Positions 1 to 7,761 of a stretch of 43,538 nucleotides of DNA are shown piece after piece (positions within the stretch are counted from its first letter, which is position 1; each line of letters begins with the position of its first letter). The translations under genes were made by a program, and so were the position numbers. The notes beneath the pieces were generated by a model. It had not been told where the DNA came from and ran no database searches. It worked only from the letters and a program-made list of their open reading frames with translations. The DNA comes from JAFDVL01 sp043736395 (GTDB lineage: Bacteria; Acidobacteriota; Blastocatellia; RBC074): NCBI GenBank assembly GCA_043736395.1, contig JAYTCQ010000320.1:1-43538 (forward strand), in the 5' to 3' direction.

Positions 1-146
1 GCCGGGCATTAAAATGCTCGCCATGGCCTTGGAACGTTTTCATTATCTCAAACTTGGGTTTAATGCGAACTCTTCCTGAAACCCCTACAAGATTAGCGCC
101 TGTCGGGGGTGTGGGGCAAGGCGACACAAAGAAAAGAGATTATTTT

Positions 147-1295
147 ATGTCCATGAATTTTGAATTGTCTGATGAGCAACTCCAAATCAAACGCGCTGTC
201 CGCGAATTTGCCGAAGCCGAAATTAAACCAAATGTGATGAAGTGGGATGAAGCGCAGTACTTCCCGAAAGAGCTTTGGCAACAGCTCGGCGAGCTTGGTT
301 TGACCGGAGTGATCTTTCCTGAAGAATACGGTGGAGCCGGAATGGGCTACGCCGAATACGTCACCGTCATCGAAGAAATATCCCGTGTAGACGGTTCGCT
401 GGGGCTTTCTGTTGCCGCGCATAATTCGCTTTGCACCAATCATTTGTATCAGTACGGAACCGAGGCGCAGCGACAAAAATACGTGACGCCATTAGCGCAA
501 GGGAAGCACGTTGGCGCGTGGGCATTGACGGAGCCGGGATCAGGTTCGGATGCTTCAGGTTTGAAAACGACTGCGGAATTGAAGGACGGAAAATGGGTCA
601 TCAACGGCGCGAAAAATTTCATCACGCACGGCGTCTCCGGCGACGTTTGTGTAGTCCTCGCCGTGACGGATCGTGAGATGCGTTCGCGCGGCGTTTCGGC
701 TTTTATCGTGGAGCGCAATACGCCCGGATTTATTGGCGGCAAGAAAGAAAATAAATTAGGAATGCGCGCCTCAGAAACGGCTTCGATAATTTTTGAAGAT
801 TGCAAAATTCCCGAAGAAAATATGCTCGGCGAACGTGGACGCGGCTTTGTGAATTCAATGCAAATTTTGGACGGCGGCAGAATTTCCATCGCAGCATTGG
901 CGTTAGGAATCGCGCAGGGAGCCTACGAATCCGCGCTGAAATATTCGCAGGAGCGCGAACAGTTCGGCAAAGCGATTTTTGAATTCCAGGCGATCCAATT
1001 CAAGCTCGCGGATATGGCGACGCAGATTGACGCGGCGAGGTTGTTGATCCAACGCGCCGCGTGGATGAAGGACAACAAAAAGCCAACGACGAAAGAATCC
1101 GCGATGGCAAAATTGTACGCCTCCGAAATCGCCGTCAAAGCCTGTGAAGAAGCGATACAGATTCACGGTGGTTATGGGTATACAAAAGATTATCCACCCG
1201 AAAAATTCTGGCGCGATTCGAAGCTGTGTACGATCGGTGAAGGCACGAGTGAGGTGCAACGATTGGTGATTGCGCGGCAGTTGGTGGCGATGTAA
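147..1295 (+). CDS. acyl-CoA dehydrogenase
   Basis: FAD-dependent acyl-CoA dehydrogenase of fatty acid or branched-chain amino acid beta-oxidation, cytoplasmic; electrons normally pass to ETF. The open frame extends upstream to 54, but the ATG at 147 (start MSMNFELSDEQ) gives 382 residues, the usual family length, and the extra upstream residues do not resemble the family. Visible signatures are the FAD/substrate motif ALTEPGSGSDASG in the middle and the C-terminal IGEGTSEVQR, whose Glu is the position of the catalytic base in short-chain and butyryl-CoA dehydrogenases. QIHGGYGYTKDYP is also typical. Chain-length specificity cannot be read from sequence. A palindromic element follows the stop codon by 3 bp. 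Confidence 0.95.
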   Translation: MSMNFELSDEQLQIKRAVREFAEAEIKPNVMKWDEAQYFPKELWQQLGELGLTGVIFPEEYGGAGMGYAEYVTVIEEISRVDGSLGLSVAAHNSLCTNHLYQYGTEAQRQKYVTPLAQGKHVGAWALTEPGSGSDASGLKTTAELKDGKWVINGAKNFITHGVSGDVCVVLAVTDREMRSRGVSAFIVERNTPGFIGGKKENKLGMRASETASIIFEDCKIPEENMLGERGRGFVNSMQILDGGRISIAALALGIAQGAYESALKYSQEREQFGKAIFEFQAIQFKLADMATQIDAARLLIQRAAWMKDNKKPTTKESAMAKLYASEIAVKACEEAIQIHGGYGYTKDYPPEKFWRDSKLCTIGEGTSEVQRLVIARQLVAM

Positions 1296-1298
1296 AAA

Positions 1299-1374
1299 CA
1301 GGCGTCAAGAGTCCAAGCTTCAGCTTGTTTCTTCGTCGCTAAAAACAAACTGAAGCATGGACTCTTGACGCCTG
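1299..1374. repeat. imperfect inverted repeat after acyl-CoA dehydrogenase
   Basis: Two 32-nt arms (1299-1330 and 1343-1374) are complementary at 30 of 32 positions around a 12-nt loop. The outer ends read CAGGCGTCAAGAGTCC and its complement. There is no T tract after the right arm, so it is not a classical intrinsic terminator, although the RNA would fold strongly. It looks like a dispersed palindromic (REP or MITE-like) element. No second copy is visible in this window. Confidence 0.7.
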
Positions 1375-1489
1375 TTGCATTGCAACAAAATTGTTCATCA
1401 GCAAGTAGAGAAATCAATTGTTTCTCTTCAGCTGAATAACTCAATGTTCTTCATGATTTTGAAATGAAAGTTGCTGTCGTCGCCGCTCA

Positions 1490-1957
1490 TCAGGCGCGGC
1501 GGCGCTTCCCCTGCTTGGTCTGGTGCCGCGCTTCGGCTTCCTCAACAGAATGCGTCTGCGTAAGTTTAGCGTCGTGCTTGGCCATGACAACCAGCTTTTG
1601 GTAATGCTTGTGAAGTACCGCAATCTCGTCTTCAGTCAGGTCTTCGACATCTATTAAGCGATTACTCGCTCCCTCTAGGGCGGCGACAATCTCGTTGAGC
1701 TTCAGATGGATTGCCAGCGCATCCTTGTTCTGCGCTCGTTGAATCAGAAACACCATCAGAAAGGTGACAATCGTCGTGCTTGTGTTTATCACCAGTTGCC
1801 AGGTGTCCGAAAAGTGGAAGAGCGGCCCTGAAATTGCCCAGACAACGATGACAGCCAGAGCGATAACAAATGCTGCAGAGGTGCCGGTGACTTTTGTCGC
1901 TTTTAAGGAAAAACGTTCCAGGATTAACCCTAGCCCCGCCTTTTTCTTACTTCCCAT
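1490..1957 (-). CDS. low-affinity iron permease family protein
   Basis: Small membrane protein resembling the low-affinity iron permease family (PF04120). A conserved hydrophobic pair (around AAFVIALAVIVVWAISGP and INTSTTIVTFLMVFLIQRAQ) is followed by the characteristic NKDALAIHLKLNEIVAAL segment and a charged helix. In bacteria, transport by this family is unproven. The frame is open back to 1990, but the ATG at 1957 (start MGSKKKAG) has a strong ribosome site GGAG 8 nt upstream, giving 155 residues. It is convergent with the acyl-CoA dehydrogenase. The C-terminus is very basic (GKRRRA). Confidence 0.82.
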   Translation of the reverse strand: MGSKKKAGLGLILERFSLKATKVTGTSAAFVIALAVIVVWAISGPLFHFSDTWQLVINTSTTIVTFLMVFLIQRAQNKDALAIHLKLNEIVAALEGASNRLIDVEDLTEDEIAVLHKHYQKLVVMAKHDAKLTQTHSVEEAEARHQTKQGKRRRA

Positions 1958-2108
1958 AGTTGAATCTCCTGCTCCGATACTGGCATTCATTTGTGGAACC
2001 GCTACGATGCTTGATCTATTTGCCTAGTCACCCTCACGCCCTGAATAATCGCGATGCTAATGTGACAGACAATGCTCACTCCGATTTATCTGAGGGCGAG
2101 ACTGCAAA

Positions 2109-2615
2109 CTAAAATCCACCCTTATCATCTGCCGAAGGTCCGTAAATCGAAGGCACGGAAATATCTTTGAGCCGCATAAACACCGTCAATTGCCCGCGAT
2201 GATGGACGAGGTGATTAACCGTCGAACTGATATGATCTTTTCTTGGTGCGGAAAACACGATTTGCCCGTTATTTTTCAGATGAAAAGGTTCGTCCAAACT
2301 TTCGTCCGAAATGTTTTGCAAAGCGTTTTTCGCACGCGCAAGACTTTCGTCAAAATGCTCGACGAGTTCAGCCGTATTTTTCGCCTTGAAATGCTTAAAC
2401 GTCCCAAAATCAATTTCCGATTCTTCAATCATCACCTGAATCCATTTCGGAATCTCCGCGACGAGCAGCGATAAATAACCCAAATTCATTGATCTCTCGT
2501 GCGGTTTCCAGTCAAACAGATTTTCGGGAATCACTTCCAGACATTTTCGCGTTGCGATTGCTTCGGCTTCCAATTCTTTGAGTATTGCGTCTCCGAATGT
2601 TGATTTGTTTTGCAT
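2109..2615 (-). CDS. DinB family protein
   Basis: Four-helix DinB/YfiT-like protein, a metal-binding fold often acting as a thiol-dependent transferase; the substrate is unknown. His residues typical of the metal triad are visible: one in LFDWKPHERSMN near the N-terminal third and the C-terminal HLVHHRGQLTVFMRLK segment. The longer frame (to 2675) would run into the neighbouring gene. The ATG at 2615 (MQNKSTFGDAIL) has AAGGGAGAA just upstream, giving 168 residues. It lies 13 bp downstream of the DHFR-like gene on the same strand and is probably co-transcribed with it. A second DinB-type gene is at 7232. Confidence 0.85.
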   Translation of the reverse strand: MQNKSTFGDAILKELEAEAIATRKCLEVIPENLFDWKPHERSMNLGYLSLLVAEIPKWIQVMIEESEIDFGTFKHFKAKNTAELVEHFDESLARAKNALQNISDESLDEPFHLKNNGQIVFSAPRKDHISSTVNHLVHHRGQLTVFMRLKDISVPSIYGPSADDKGGF

Positions 2616-2628
2616 AAAAATTCTCCCT

Positions 2629-3186
2629 TTATTTTTTGTCCGGTTGATAGCGAAGCAGCATATTTCCGCAAGCAAAACTCTTTGTTTCCAACAGTTTCAA
2701 ATTCAATTTGTCGTCGAGTTTTTGAAAATACGGCTTGCCGTCACCGAGGGCGACGGGGATGATGATAAAACGGTATTCGTCAATCAAACCCGCATTTTCC
2801 ATCTGCGAAACGACGCTTCCGCTGCCGATAATCAAAATGTCTTTGCCCGATTCTTTTTTCATCGCGGCGATTTCACCCGGAACGATTTCCGGCAGCACGG
2901 TCGAATTATTCCAGTCGGCTTTTTTCAAAGTTTTCGAGAAAACTATTTTCTTTGTTTGATTAATATACTCAATCATTTCCGGGTCTTCGGCAGACGCTTT
3001 GGGAGTTGACCAATAGTTTTTCAACGCATCGAAACTCGCGTGTCCGAACAAAACCGTGTCCGTCGTCCGCTGCGTTTCCTTGTAATATTCATTGACGCTA
3101 TCGTCCCAAACAATCCAGTTCGCATCGCTATTCGATCCTGTAAAACCGTCGAGCGACAGATAACTCAAGACAATAATTTTTCTCAT
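2629..3186 (-). CDS. dihydrofolate reductase family protein (RibD C-terminal-like)
   Basis: Cytoplasmic protein of the RibD C-terminal/DHFR fold, 185 residues from the ATG at 3186, which has GGGAGA upstream. The start MRKIIVLSYLSLDGF is the typical first strand and substrate loop. LFGHASFDALKNYW and the glycine-rich DILIIGSGSVVSQM match the NADPH-binding core, and DEYRFIIIPVALGDGKPYF is the usual C-terminal hallmark. Members related to YyaP/YwjB are common but their substrates are mostly unknown, and a true folate role is doubtful. The frame continues upstream to 3255, but that region is not family-like. Confidence 0.88.
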   Translation of the reverse strand: MRKIIVLSYLSLDGFTGSNSDANWIVWDDSVNEYYKETQRTTDTVLFGHASFDALKNYWSTPKASAEDPEMIEYINQTKKIVFSKTLKKADWNNSTVLPEIVPGEIAAMKKESGKDILIIGSGSVVSQMENAGLIDEYRFIIIPVALGDGKPYFQKLDDKLNLKLLETKSFACGNMLLRYQPDKK

Positions 3187-3251
3187 TCCAATTCTCCCTT
3201 GTTCAAATTTATACTTGAACTTGCGTATCACAATCGCCAAATTCGTATAAA

Positions 3252-3821
3252 TCATCTTTCCCGGACAAGTTTGAATAGGTTCGGATAATCTTTCACCAAT
3301 CCGTCCATGTCAACCGATATGATTGCCGTAAATTCTCCGTCCAAACTCTCAAAATTATATTTGCTTCCCGCTCCGTTTGATTCGATGTAACTGTATCGCT
3401 GACGCTCGACGCTTAATTGCATTTCAGGAACGGCGACATAGAGGACTTTCAGCTCCGCAGATTCGCCGTGATTGAGATTCAACCGTTGAATCGGCAGCGT
3501 ATTCGTAAACGGAGTAACTGAAATATCTATGTCCAAACAGCCCTCAAATTCGGAAATTGCCGCACCGAATTCGTTCGTCCAGTTGCCCGAACAGTCGGAT
3601 GTCAAATCAATAGTTTGCTCATTCTCATCCAACGATTTGACGACGACTTTTCGCACCCGCCAGTTTGCATCACAGCGAACCTGATAACGAATGCGATAGG
3701 CAACATTTTCTTTAACGCCCAAAACAATTCCGTCGGCGAAGACTTCATTTTTGCCGCACGTTAAATTAAGGTGTTCCAATCCTATGTAGGTTAAATTTGA
3801 CCAGATTATTTTACGTTTCAT
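3252..3821 (-). CDS. putative glycolipid-binding domain protein
   Basis: 189-residue protein resembling the putative glycolipid-binding family (PF06475, once DUF1089). The family pattern is an N-terminal IIWSNLTYIGLEHLNL strand, a central DLTSDCSGNWTNE segment, the motif LDIDISVTPFTNTLPIQRL and a C-terminal RQRYSYI plus DGLVKDYPNLFKLV. The biochemical role is unknown; glycolipid binding was inferred from structure. A GTG at 3833 in the same frame has a distant AAGGTG, but family members begin close to the ATG at 3821. It follows the SnoaL-like gene closely and forms part of the leftward cluster 2109-4247. Confidence 0.75.
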   Translation of the reverse strand: MKRKIIWSNLTYIGLEHLNLTCGKNEVFADGIVLGVKENVAYRIRYQVRCDANWRVRKVVVKSLDENEQTIDLTSDCSGNWTNEFGAAISEFEGCLDIDISVTPFTNTLPIQRLNLNHGESAELKVLYVAVPEMQLSVERQRYSYIESNGAGSKYNFESLDGEFTAIISVDMDGLVKDYPNLFKLVRER

Positions 3822-3839
3822 TTTGCAGTTCACAAATTT

Positions 3840-4247
3840 TCACGCACCTTTGCGGCTGACAGGCATTGAACCGTGCTGATGTGTAATCATCCATCTGCCA
3901 TCGGTTTTTTGCAGGCAAAAGGTCGCCCGCACCCAATCTGAGTTTGGTTTCTTGCCGCACTCGATCAAACAATGTGCAAAGGCAACCGTTTCTCCCGCCG
4001 TAATTTCTAATTCGTGAAGCTCAAACAGTGCTTCGCCTTCATCCGTCGGTCGCCATTCGTCCCAGCTTTTTCGATACTCAGCTGCTCCCTTATATTGTAA
4101 CGGGACTAACACATCAAAGATCAGCACATCGGCTGCGTGATTGGACAAAACCGCGTCGTCGTCGCCTTCGCGGGTTGTCTTTGCCCAATCGTCAATCAGT
4201 TCGCGGATTTGAACTTCATTCGTTGTTTTAGTGGTTTCAGTTTTCAT
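3840..4247 (-). CDS. SnoaL-like / NTF2-fold protein (YybH, SgcJ/EcaC type)
   Basis: 135-residue cytoplasmic NTF2-fold protein. Family features are the opening helix EVQIRELIDDWAKTTREGD with the following DDAVLSNHAADVLIFDV, and the closing strands RATFCLQKTDGRWMITHQHGSMPV. These proteins are small ligand-binding or ketosteroid-isomerase-like domains with mostly unassigned substrates. The ATG at 4247 has GAGGAAA upstream. It is the first gene of the leftward run with the glycolipid-binding, DHFR-like and DinB genes, all short, soluble, poorly characterised domains. Confidence 0.85.
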   Translation of the reverse strand: MKTETTKTTNEVQIRELIDDWAKTTREGDDDAVLSNHAADVLIFDVLVPLQYKGAAEYRKSWDEWRPTDEGEALFELHELEITAGETVAFAHCLIECGKKPNSDWVRATFCLQKTDGRWMITHQHGSMPVSRKGA

Positions 4248-4330
4248 AATTTTTTCCTCTACTCAATGAGAGTTTTGCCGTCGCCGCATTCGTTGAGCGA
4301 TTGCCGGAAAGCAACTGAACTGTCGCTGGC

Positions 4331-4380
4331 AAAAATCAACACCGAGTTTTACGAAAATTAACTCATTAAACTCGGTGTTG
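4331..4380 (-). terminator. intrinsic terminator for the DUF2935 gene
   Basis: Perfect 13-bp arms (4337-4349 and 4368-4380; one arm reads CAACACCGAGTTT) around an 18-nt loop. Read on the minus strand, the hairpin is followed at once by ATTTTTG. It lies 20 bp after the stop of the leftward DUF2935 gene, as expected for a Rho-independent terminator. Confidence 0.6.
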
Positions 4381-4400
4381 GGTGTTGCGGTTTTACTTAA

Positions 4401-5285
4401 TTAAACAGCCCGTTTTAATTCATCAACGAACTTCAGCGCCTCGCGCCGCACGTGGTCTGCCAGTCGCGGGTCAATGATGCTCTTGATGCGACCCGCTTCG
4501 ATGTCTCGTGCCGCTTTCGTTTTGAAATCAAGAATCGTTTCCGCCGCGCTGAGAATCGCATCGGTTTCAGGGTTTTGCACCAGTGAGCCTACGACGGTGA
4601 CCGGCTCATGCACGATTGCCGTTGCGACGCCCCCGAGGCCGCCTTTATGCAGGTCGGCAAAAACCCGACCCGTATTCATGGCCGTCTCAATCAACTCATA
4701 TTCATCCGGGTCAAGCAGATGGGCGACGAAGCGGGCGTGTTCATCCATGATGTTCGTCCAGAACGTCGTCACTTCGGCGCGGTCTAGTTCAGATTCGCCC
4801 TGCGCCAGGGTTTCAAGCCGGCGCGTCCAGCGTTCTGCCTCATGCCTGGCGTGGTCAAAGAAAAGAGGCCAGACCAAGCTGCGAAGTTTGCCGGATGTCT
4901 GCGCTTCGCCAAGTCGGGCTTTGTATTCAATGAACGGCTTAATTTCTTCCGTTACTTTGCGCGCAAAACTTTTCAATTCGCTGCGCTCAGGCGGGGCGGT
5001 GTCAATCTGCTGATACAAATTGGTAAAAGTTTCGTTGAATTGAAGCGCTTCTTTGCGTTCCGGTCCGGCGACTTCGGGCGGCATCAACAGCGCGAAGAAC
5101 AGCGCATGCTCCGCCATGATGTCGGTGGCAAATCGGGTATCGGCCCAGGCATGTGCCGCCGGGTCTTTGCTCTCAGCGGCGGGCACGATGACTGGCTTTT
5201 CAAATGGTTGCTCCAGTTCGGTTCCGCCACTTCTCGTGTAGGTAGTAAACCCGCTTCGGCTTTTCATTCCTGTACTTTGTGACAT
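4401..5285 (-). CDS. DUF2935 ferritin-like protein
   Basis: 294 residues, predicted all-helical. It carries repeated acidic/His motifs: MAEHALFFALLMPPE near residue 55, FFDHARHEAERW near 145, MDEHARFVAHLLDPDE near 185 and LADHVRREALKF at the C-terminus. The pattern fits DUF2935, a ferritin-like duplicated helical bundle thought to bind metal; the function is not established. The ATG at 5285 has AAGGAGAT upstream. It is in line with the DUF1259 lipoprotein gene upstream, with a 137-bp gap, and the two genes have similar leader sequences and MSQ starts. The N-terminal ~45 residues are low complexity and probably disordered. Confidence 0.8.
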   Translation of the reverse strand: MSQSTGMKSRSGFTTYTRSGGTELEQPFEKPVIVPAAESKDPAAHAWADTRFATDIMAEHALFFALLMPPEVAGPERKEALQFNETFTNLYQQIDTAPPERSELKSFARKVTEEIKPFIEYKARLGEAQTSGKLRSLVWPLFFDHARHEAERWTRRLETLAQGESELDRAEVTTFWTNIMDEHARFVAHLLDPDEYELIETAMNTGRVFADLHKGGLGGVATAIVHEPVTVVGSLVQNPETDAILSAAETILDFKTKAARDIEAGRIKSIIDPRLADHVRREALKFVDELKRAV

Positions 5286-5422
5286 TTTTATCTCCTTGTT
5301 GGCCTTTATAGGTCATTATTGGCCCTTGTTGGATAGACAGTTTGTCAGTCTGCCTCTGCCGGATGATTTTGAAGCTGCACTAAGGTGACTGCAAAAATTC
5401 AACCTGGTCGCGTTACGCAAGC

Positions 5423-6433
5423 CTACTTTGCCTGCCCTTTCGCGGAATTCGTTTTGTTGAGGGCGGGCTTTAATCCACGTGCCAGCTTCACCGCGTCATC
5501 GTTAGCCCAAAAATGCATGAAGAACAGGCGCGGCTCGTCGTTGAGCATGTGATTGTGCAGTGAAGTGACTTCGATCCCATTTTCTCGCAGGGCGCGAATC
5601 ACCGGGTTTACTTCACTGGCGAGCATGACGAAATCACCCGTGATCGCCGCCTTGCCGCCGCCTGTCGGCTGGAAGTTCATCGCCGTACCTGTCCCCATGG
5701 AAGGCGGAACGTCCATCCCAGCCTCGGTAATCTTCTCGGCACGCGGGGCAGTCACTTGAAAGACTCCACCATTAATCTTGCCGCTATAGCCTAAAACCTG
5801 CTCAATTTGTTTGGTATCAATGCCAATCTCTGAAGGTTGTTCTTGACCGCCCGACGGGGCAGGGGAAGGAGTTTTAGTAAGATCCACTGCGGCCTTGATT
5901 GTCTCGGCCAGCTTCACAGGGTCGCCGTGTCCGCCAATGTGAACATACAGGATGCGGGGTGATTCGCCCATAATATGGTGATGCACCGCCGTTTGCTCGA
6001 TGCCACCTTGTTGCAGTCGGCTGATGACGGGATTCACTTCATCTTCCGTCATCACAATATCGCCCATCACCATTGCTCCCTTGTCCATCATCTTGAAGGC
6101 CGCCCAGGAGCCGAGGGCCAGCGCTGGTTTGATCTCAACGCCTTTGGCTGTGACCTTCAAATCACCGCGCGGCATGCTGAAGCGATATACATCGCCGGGC
6201 TGCATCACGCCGGATCGTCCTATTGCCTGTTCGACGGCTTTCCAATCGGCGGTCGCGGCCTGTGCGGTTCCATGCGCCTGTTGTTGTTCGCTGTGGCCTG
6301 TGGCGCAGCCCACGAGAGTTGCGGACAGCGAAACCAGCGAGAACAGTGCAGCAATTGCCGCCGACCTTGCAATTCCGCATTTAGCCACACGATCATTGGT
6401 TGACGTTTCATTCGTCAGTTCAGCGCTTTTCAT
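5423..6433 (-). CDS. tandem DUF1259 (LppY/LpqO family) lipoprotein
   Basis: 336 residues from the ATG at 6433, which has a near-perfect AAGGAGG 5 nt upstream. An alternative ATG at 6463 also has a weaker GGGAG site. The N-terminus has basic residues, a hydrophobic stretch (AAIAALFSLVSLSATL) and the lipobox LVGC with Cys43, so an exported lipoprotein is predicted. Two DUF1259 repeats follow, about 60-180 and 200-325. Each has a VYRFSMPR/VFQVTAPR-type strand, a GDIVMTEDEVNPVI/GDFVMLASEVNPVI segment and a His-rich HHHIMGESPR/LHNHMLNDEPR motif. Family function is unknown. The duplicated histidine motifs suggest metal or ligand binding. Confidence 0.85.
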   Translation of the reverse strand: MKSAELTNETSTNDRVAKCGIARSAAIAALFSLVSLSATLVGCATGHSEQQQAHGTAQAATADWKAVEQAIGRSGVMQPGDVYRFSMPRGDLKVTAKGVEIKPALALGSWAAFKMMDKGAMVMGDIVMTEDEVNPVISRLQQGGIEQTAVHHHIMGESPRILYVHIGGHGDPVKLAETIKAAVDLTKTPSPAPSGGQEQPSEIGIDTKQIEQVLGYSGKINGGVFQVTAPRAEKITEAGMDVPPSMGTGTAMNFQPTGGGKAAITGDFVMLASEVNPVIRALRENGIEVTSLHNHMLNDEPRLFFMHFWANDDAVKLARGLKPALNKTNSAKGQAK

Positions 6434-6635
6434 ACCTGCCTCCTTAAGTGCGACTTGTGACATTTTCTTCTCCCTTTGTGTTCATAATCGCGAGGACACA
6501 GTGCATCACAGTAGAACACTAACTGGCGTAAGTGTTCGTTTTCTGTGAATTGTCATCGCGATAAATGTCGTCACTTATGGCAGTGCAATTTTTAATCCAA
6601 AGTTAAATGGAAATTGGTAGGGAAGAAGTGCCTGA

Positions 6636-6827
6636 CTTGGTCAAAATGGAAACGCACCAACCAAAAATCAACTTGGTTATTGTCTTGATCGTGAGTTGCC
6701 ATGTGGCATTTGTAGGAAGCTTAGCGATTGGGAACGAGAGTCTCTACTTAGGCAAAAAGAGCTTGGTAGAAAGCTAACTGATAATGAGTTTCTAGAAATA
6801 AAAACGAAGCTTGAGTCAAAAAAATAA
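6636..6827 (+). pseudogene. coding-like relic with CxxC, no start codon
   Basis: This frame is open from 6636 to the TAA at 6825 without an ATG. Its translation looks protein-like rather than random: a GYCLDRELPCGICRKL segment with CxxC, then a charged amphipathic stretch (DWERESLLRQKELGRKL). An overlapping frame from ATG 6607 runs 56 codons and may carry the displaced 5' part, which would imply a frameshift. The region is AT-rich compared with neighbours. I cannot name a family, and it may simply be a noncoding gap. The remaining DNA between 6464 and 6904 shows nothing else. Confidence 0.3.
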
Positions 6828-6904
6828 TTACGACCGCAGCTGATTCCAGTACTGTGAAGGGTGCTGATTCTAGTGTGCGGAGAAGTTGAGGTAGATAACT
6901 ATAG

Positions 6905-7228
6905 ATGGGGGTTTATATATGCCCAAAACACGACCGTTCAGGGCTTGCTTTTGTTTGCCCTCACATCTGAGAAATTGTGCTAGCAAATGGTGAAGTCAAA
7001 GATTTCGAGTGCTGGAAAATGAACATTCACGACGTTGCGTTGTCACATTGGCTTTGCAGTCGTTGTTATAATTTAGCTCGGAAAGCGGGCTTACCAGCTT
7101 CAGGATTTGAATGCCAGAGTGATGAAGACGACGCGATTATTTTGAAGGCATTTAAGCAAATTGAGGGTTTCAGTGAATCGATTGTTTGCTCTAATTGTTT
7201 GAAAGAATCTATGTCGTGTAATGTATGA
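6905..7228 (+). pseudogene. cysteine-rich zinc-binding-like protein with in-frame TGA
   Basis: From the ATG at 6905 the frame reads MGVYICPKHDRSGLAFVCPHI, then TGA (6968-6970), then continues in the same frame for 86 codons to the TGA at 7226. Both halves look like one protein: cysteines or Cys pairs occur before the stop (CPKH, VCPH) and after it (FECW, LCSRC, FEC, VCSNC), as in a small zinc-ribbon protein. Taken alone, the downstream part could start at GTG 6977. I read it as a gene broken by a nonsense mutation. A selenocysteine or read-through codon is possible but I see no convincing SECIS hairpin. The family is not recognised. Confidence 0.5.
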
Positions 7229-7231
7229 GTT

Positions 7232-7753
7232 ATGATCAAAGATTTCACAGATGAATTTCTCCGCTACAAACTAGCCGGACAAAAAGCCATCACCCAATTA
7301 TCCGCCGCCGATCTCAATAAAATTCCAGGCGGAGAGATGAATTCGATTGCGATGATTGTTCGGCATATCAGCGGCAATCTGGCTTCGCGGTTTACGGATT
7401 TTCTGACCAGCGATGGAGAAAAATCCTGGCGCAATCGTGAAGAAGAATTTGCGAATGTGGAATACGATCAGGAACAAGTCTTGCAGGACTGGGAAAGTGG
7501 GTGGCAGGTGCTGGAATCCGAATTGGCAAAACTCACAGATGAAGATTTGAGCAGAGAAGTGACGATTCGTGGACAGGTTTTAACCGCACATCAGGCACTT
7601 CTCAGATCGCTCGCGCATGTTGCAAATCACATCGGACAAATTATTTTGCTGGCTCGCCTGCAGTCGCAGGAAAATTGGGACTGGGTCAGCATTCCCAGAG
7701 GCAAATCTGCGGACTACAATCAAAATCCGACGATGGAAAAACGTCCGTATTGA
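7232..7753 (+). CDS. DinB / DUF1572 family protein
   Basis: 173-residue DinB-superfamily four-helix protein close to DUF1572. The metal-ligand helix regions are visible: MNSIAMIVRHISGNLASRF near residue 45 and the C-terminal RSLAHVANHIGQIILLARL. It is probably a metal-dependent enzyme of the bacillithiol/mycothiol S-transferase type, substrate unknown. There is no obvious ribosome site before the ATG. It starts 3 bp after the broken cysteine-rich frame and converges with the SnoaL-like gene, the stops only 8 bp apart. It is only distantly similar to the DinB gene at 2109. Confidence 0.85.
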   Translation: MIKDFTDEFLRYKLAGQKAITQLSAADLNKIPGGEMNSIAMIVRHISGNLASRFTDFLTSDGEKSWRNREEEFANVEYDQEQVLQDWESGWQVLESELAKLTDEDLSREVTIRGQVLTAHQALLRSLAHVANHIGQIILLARLQSQENWDWVSIPRGKSADYNQNPTMEKRPY

Positions 7754-7761
7754 TGGGGTTT

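Noticed and set aside
903..1259. 118-codon leftward frame within the acyl-CoA dehydrogenase gene
   Set aside because: It is a shadow of the conserved sense gene; no independent support.
6968..6970. TGA as a selenocysteine codon
   Set aside because: No convincing SECIS stem-loop with the expected bulge follows; only a weak GAAAT/GATTTC pair. Kept as an open option, not called.
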